Source: Actinomycetota bacterium (GTDB lineage Bacteria; Actinomycetota; AC-67). From it: a stretch of 15,651 bases of DNA. The stretch covers positions 1 through 15,651 of the forward strand of contig VAYV01000025.1 in the NCBI GenBank assembly GCA_005883175.1, in the 5' to 3' direction. The translations under genes and the position numbers were made by a program. Position 1 is the stretch's first letter, and each line of letters starts with the position of its first letter. Positions 14,578 through 15,651 of the stretch are shown piece after piece. The notes under the pieces were generated by a model that saw only the letters and a program-made list of their open reading frames with translations, was not told the origin of the DNA and ran no database searches.

Positions 14578-15620
14578 GCGGTGCTGATCGCCTGCTTTCC
14601 TTGTGCCGTGAGCACCTTGTTCAGGAGGGTCAAATCATAGATGTTCGCTAGATCGGACGAGGAGATGAAGCCGAGCGCGAGCGCGGCAGCCGCCGACTGT
14701 CGCAGGGAGGACGCGATCGGGTCGTCCGTGAACGTGAGGTTCGCCCACGCTCGGTCCAGCACCGCGGGCTTCAGCGACTTCCCCGTCAGCTTCTCGATGC
14801 CGGCACCGACGATCTGCTTCGCCTGATCGGAGTTGCTGTGGATGAAGTCGTTGGCTTCGACCTGACCCTTAAGCAGATTCTCGACGACGTCGGGATGCTG
14901 CTGCAGGAACGCCGTCCGTACGACGAGCTGCGTCGTCACGTACTTTCCCCCAGGCCACAGATCGCGTTCATCGACGAGCACCCTCGCGCCGCCTTCGACC
15001 ACGAGCCTGCTCGCCCACGGTTCGGGCACCCATGCGCCGTCGATCTGGCCCTGCTTGAACGTGTCGAGGGACGTTGCGTTGTCTTGGTCGAGGATCTTGA
15101 CGTCGCCGCCGCCGGCGGTCGTCGTGCGCAAGCCCTTGGACTTCAACCAGTTCCGCAGCGCGACGTCCTGCGTGTTGCCGAGCTGCGGCGCTGCGATCGT
15201 CTTGCCTTTCAAGTCCGCGGCGCTGTTGATCGACTTCTTCACAACCAGGAATGCGCCCCCGGAGGTCGCGCCCGAGATGATCCGGACCGCTTGGCCGCTC
15301 GATTTGATGTACGCGTTGATCGCGGGGTTCGGTCCCATGTACGCCGCGTCGAGCGCGTCGGCGAACAGCGCCGTCACCTCTTCGGGGCCGGCGGTGAAGG
15401 TGCTGGTCTTCAGCTGCACCTTGGACCCAAGGTCCTTCGCGAAGATGCCTTGGTCGACGCCCACGATCGCGGTCGCGTGGGTGAGGTTCGGGTAGTAACC
15501 GAGCCGGAGCACAGCGGTCCCGGACGCCTTCGGGCTGCCGGAGCTGCACGCAGCGAGGATCAATGCAAGGACGGCAACGGCGACGAACGTGCAGATGTGT
15601 CTCTTCATCAGCGGTATCAA
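14574..15620 (-). CDS. ABC transporter substrate-binding lipoprotein, nitrate/sulfonate/taurine type
   Basis: A 348-residue extracytoplasmic binding protein. The N-terminus has a positively charged start, a hydrophobic stretch (about 11-23) and a lipobox ILAAC with Cys25, so it is a membrane-tethered lipoprotein. The mature part has LRLGYYPNLTHA, FTAGPEEVTALFADALDAAYMGPNPA, DLKGKTIAAPQLGNTQD and GAWVPEPWASRLV, the order seen in NrtA/SsuA/TauA-like proteins. The ligand may be a sulfonate, nitrate, a thiamine-precursor-like compound or another small molecule. I take TTG 15620 as the start, because AGGAGG lies seven bases before it. The ATG at 15608 would be 19 bases from that site. Length and C-terminus look complete. 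Confidence 0.9.
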   Translation of the reverse strand: MIPLMKRHICTFVAVAVLALILAACSSGSPKASGTAVLRLGYYPNLTHATAIVGVDQGIFAKDLGSKVQLKTSTFTAGPEEVTALFADALDAAYMGPNPAINAYIKSSGQAVRIISGATSGGAFLVVKKSINSAADLKGKTIAAPQLGNTQDVALRNWLKSKGLRTTTAGGGDVKILDQDNATSLDTFKQGQIDGAWVPEPWASRLVVEGGARVLVDERDLWPGGKYVTTQLVVRTAFLQQHPDVVENLLKGQVEANDFIHSNSDQAKQIVGAGIEKLTGKSLKPAVLDRAWANLTFTDDPIASSLRQSAAAALALGFISSSDLANIYDLTLLNKVLTAQGKQAISTA

Positions 15621-15627
15621 CGAAAAA

Positions 15628-15633
15628 CCTCCT
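15628..15633 (-). promoter_or_regulatory. ribosome binding site deciding the TTG start of the binding protein
   Basis: The minus strand reads a perfect AGGAGG seven bases before TTG 15620 and 19 bases before ATG 15608. This favours the rare TTG codon as the true start. No promoter can be judged, because the window ends 18 bases further upstream. Confidence 0.75.
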
Positions 15634-15651
15634 GGGAGCGGGACGCCGGGA

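Noticed and set aside
1..15651. tRNA/rRNA genes, CRISPR arrays, insertion sequences, attachment sites
   Set aside because: Looked for repeated spaced units, transposase motifs, terminal inverted repeats and tRNA-like cloverleaf arms on both strands. None was convincing.

Overview
The window is high-G+C DNA. Every convincing gene lies on the minus strand, so transcription runs from right to left. Three genes for F420-type luciferase-like oxidoreductases, SCPx/Ltp-type and FadE-type CoA enzymes, and a zinc-ribbon/cyclase/AAA/TPR signalling protein together suggest an uncultured soil-type actinobacterium, for example of the Acidimicrobiia or Thermoleophilia. That placement is inference. I see no rRNA, tRNA, CRISPR array or insertion sequence, and no gene-free stretch over 300 bases.

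Layout in the direction of transcription: (1) 15651-13035, an ABC importer operon of nitrate/sulfonate/taurine type: lipoprotein binding protein, ATPase, permease. (2) 12969-9628, a large sensor/regulator with a double zinc ribbon, class III nucleotide cyclase, STAND-like ATPase and TPR-like tail, broken at two places. (3) 9567-4506, a tightly packed catabolic operon: a broken LLM oxidoreductase, two intact LLM oxidoreductases, a FadD3-like acyl-CoA synthetase and a two-domain EthD-like protein, joined by 1-4 base overlaps. (4) 4472-3516, an N-acetylmuramoyl-L-alanine amidase, and 3403-2468, an alpha/beta hydrolase. (5) 2376-1, an operon of two different acyl-CoA dehydrogenase subunits followed by the start of an Ltp2-like thiolase/aldolase, cut by the window edge.

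Two observations go beyond gene names. First, an almost identical perfect palindrome (ATCTGACGG-N-CCGTCAGAT) sits 12-14 bases in front of the first gene of operon 3 and of operon 5, and I found no other copy. It looks like a TetR-family operator, so the F420-oxidoreductase/CoA-ligase operon and the dehydrogenase/thiolase operon are probably one regulon. Together they resemble the activation, dehydrogenation and C-C cleavage steps of steroid-like or branched-chain acid degradation. Second, four genes between 9.3 and 13.6 kb each appear to lack roughly 30-45 codons at a single internal point. Three of these losses also shift the frame. One event of this kind could be gene decay, but four in about 4 kb points to a systematic cause. 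Misassembly is the leading explanation.
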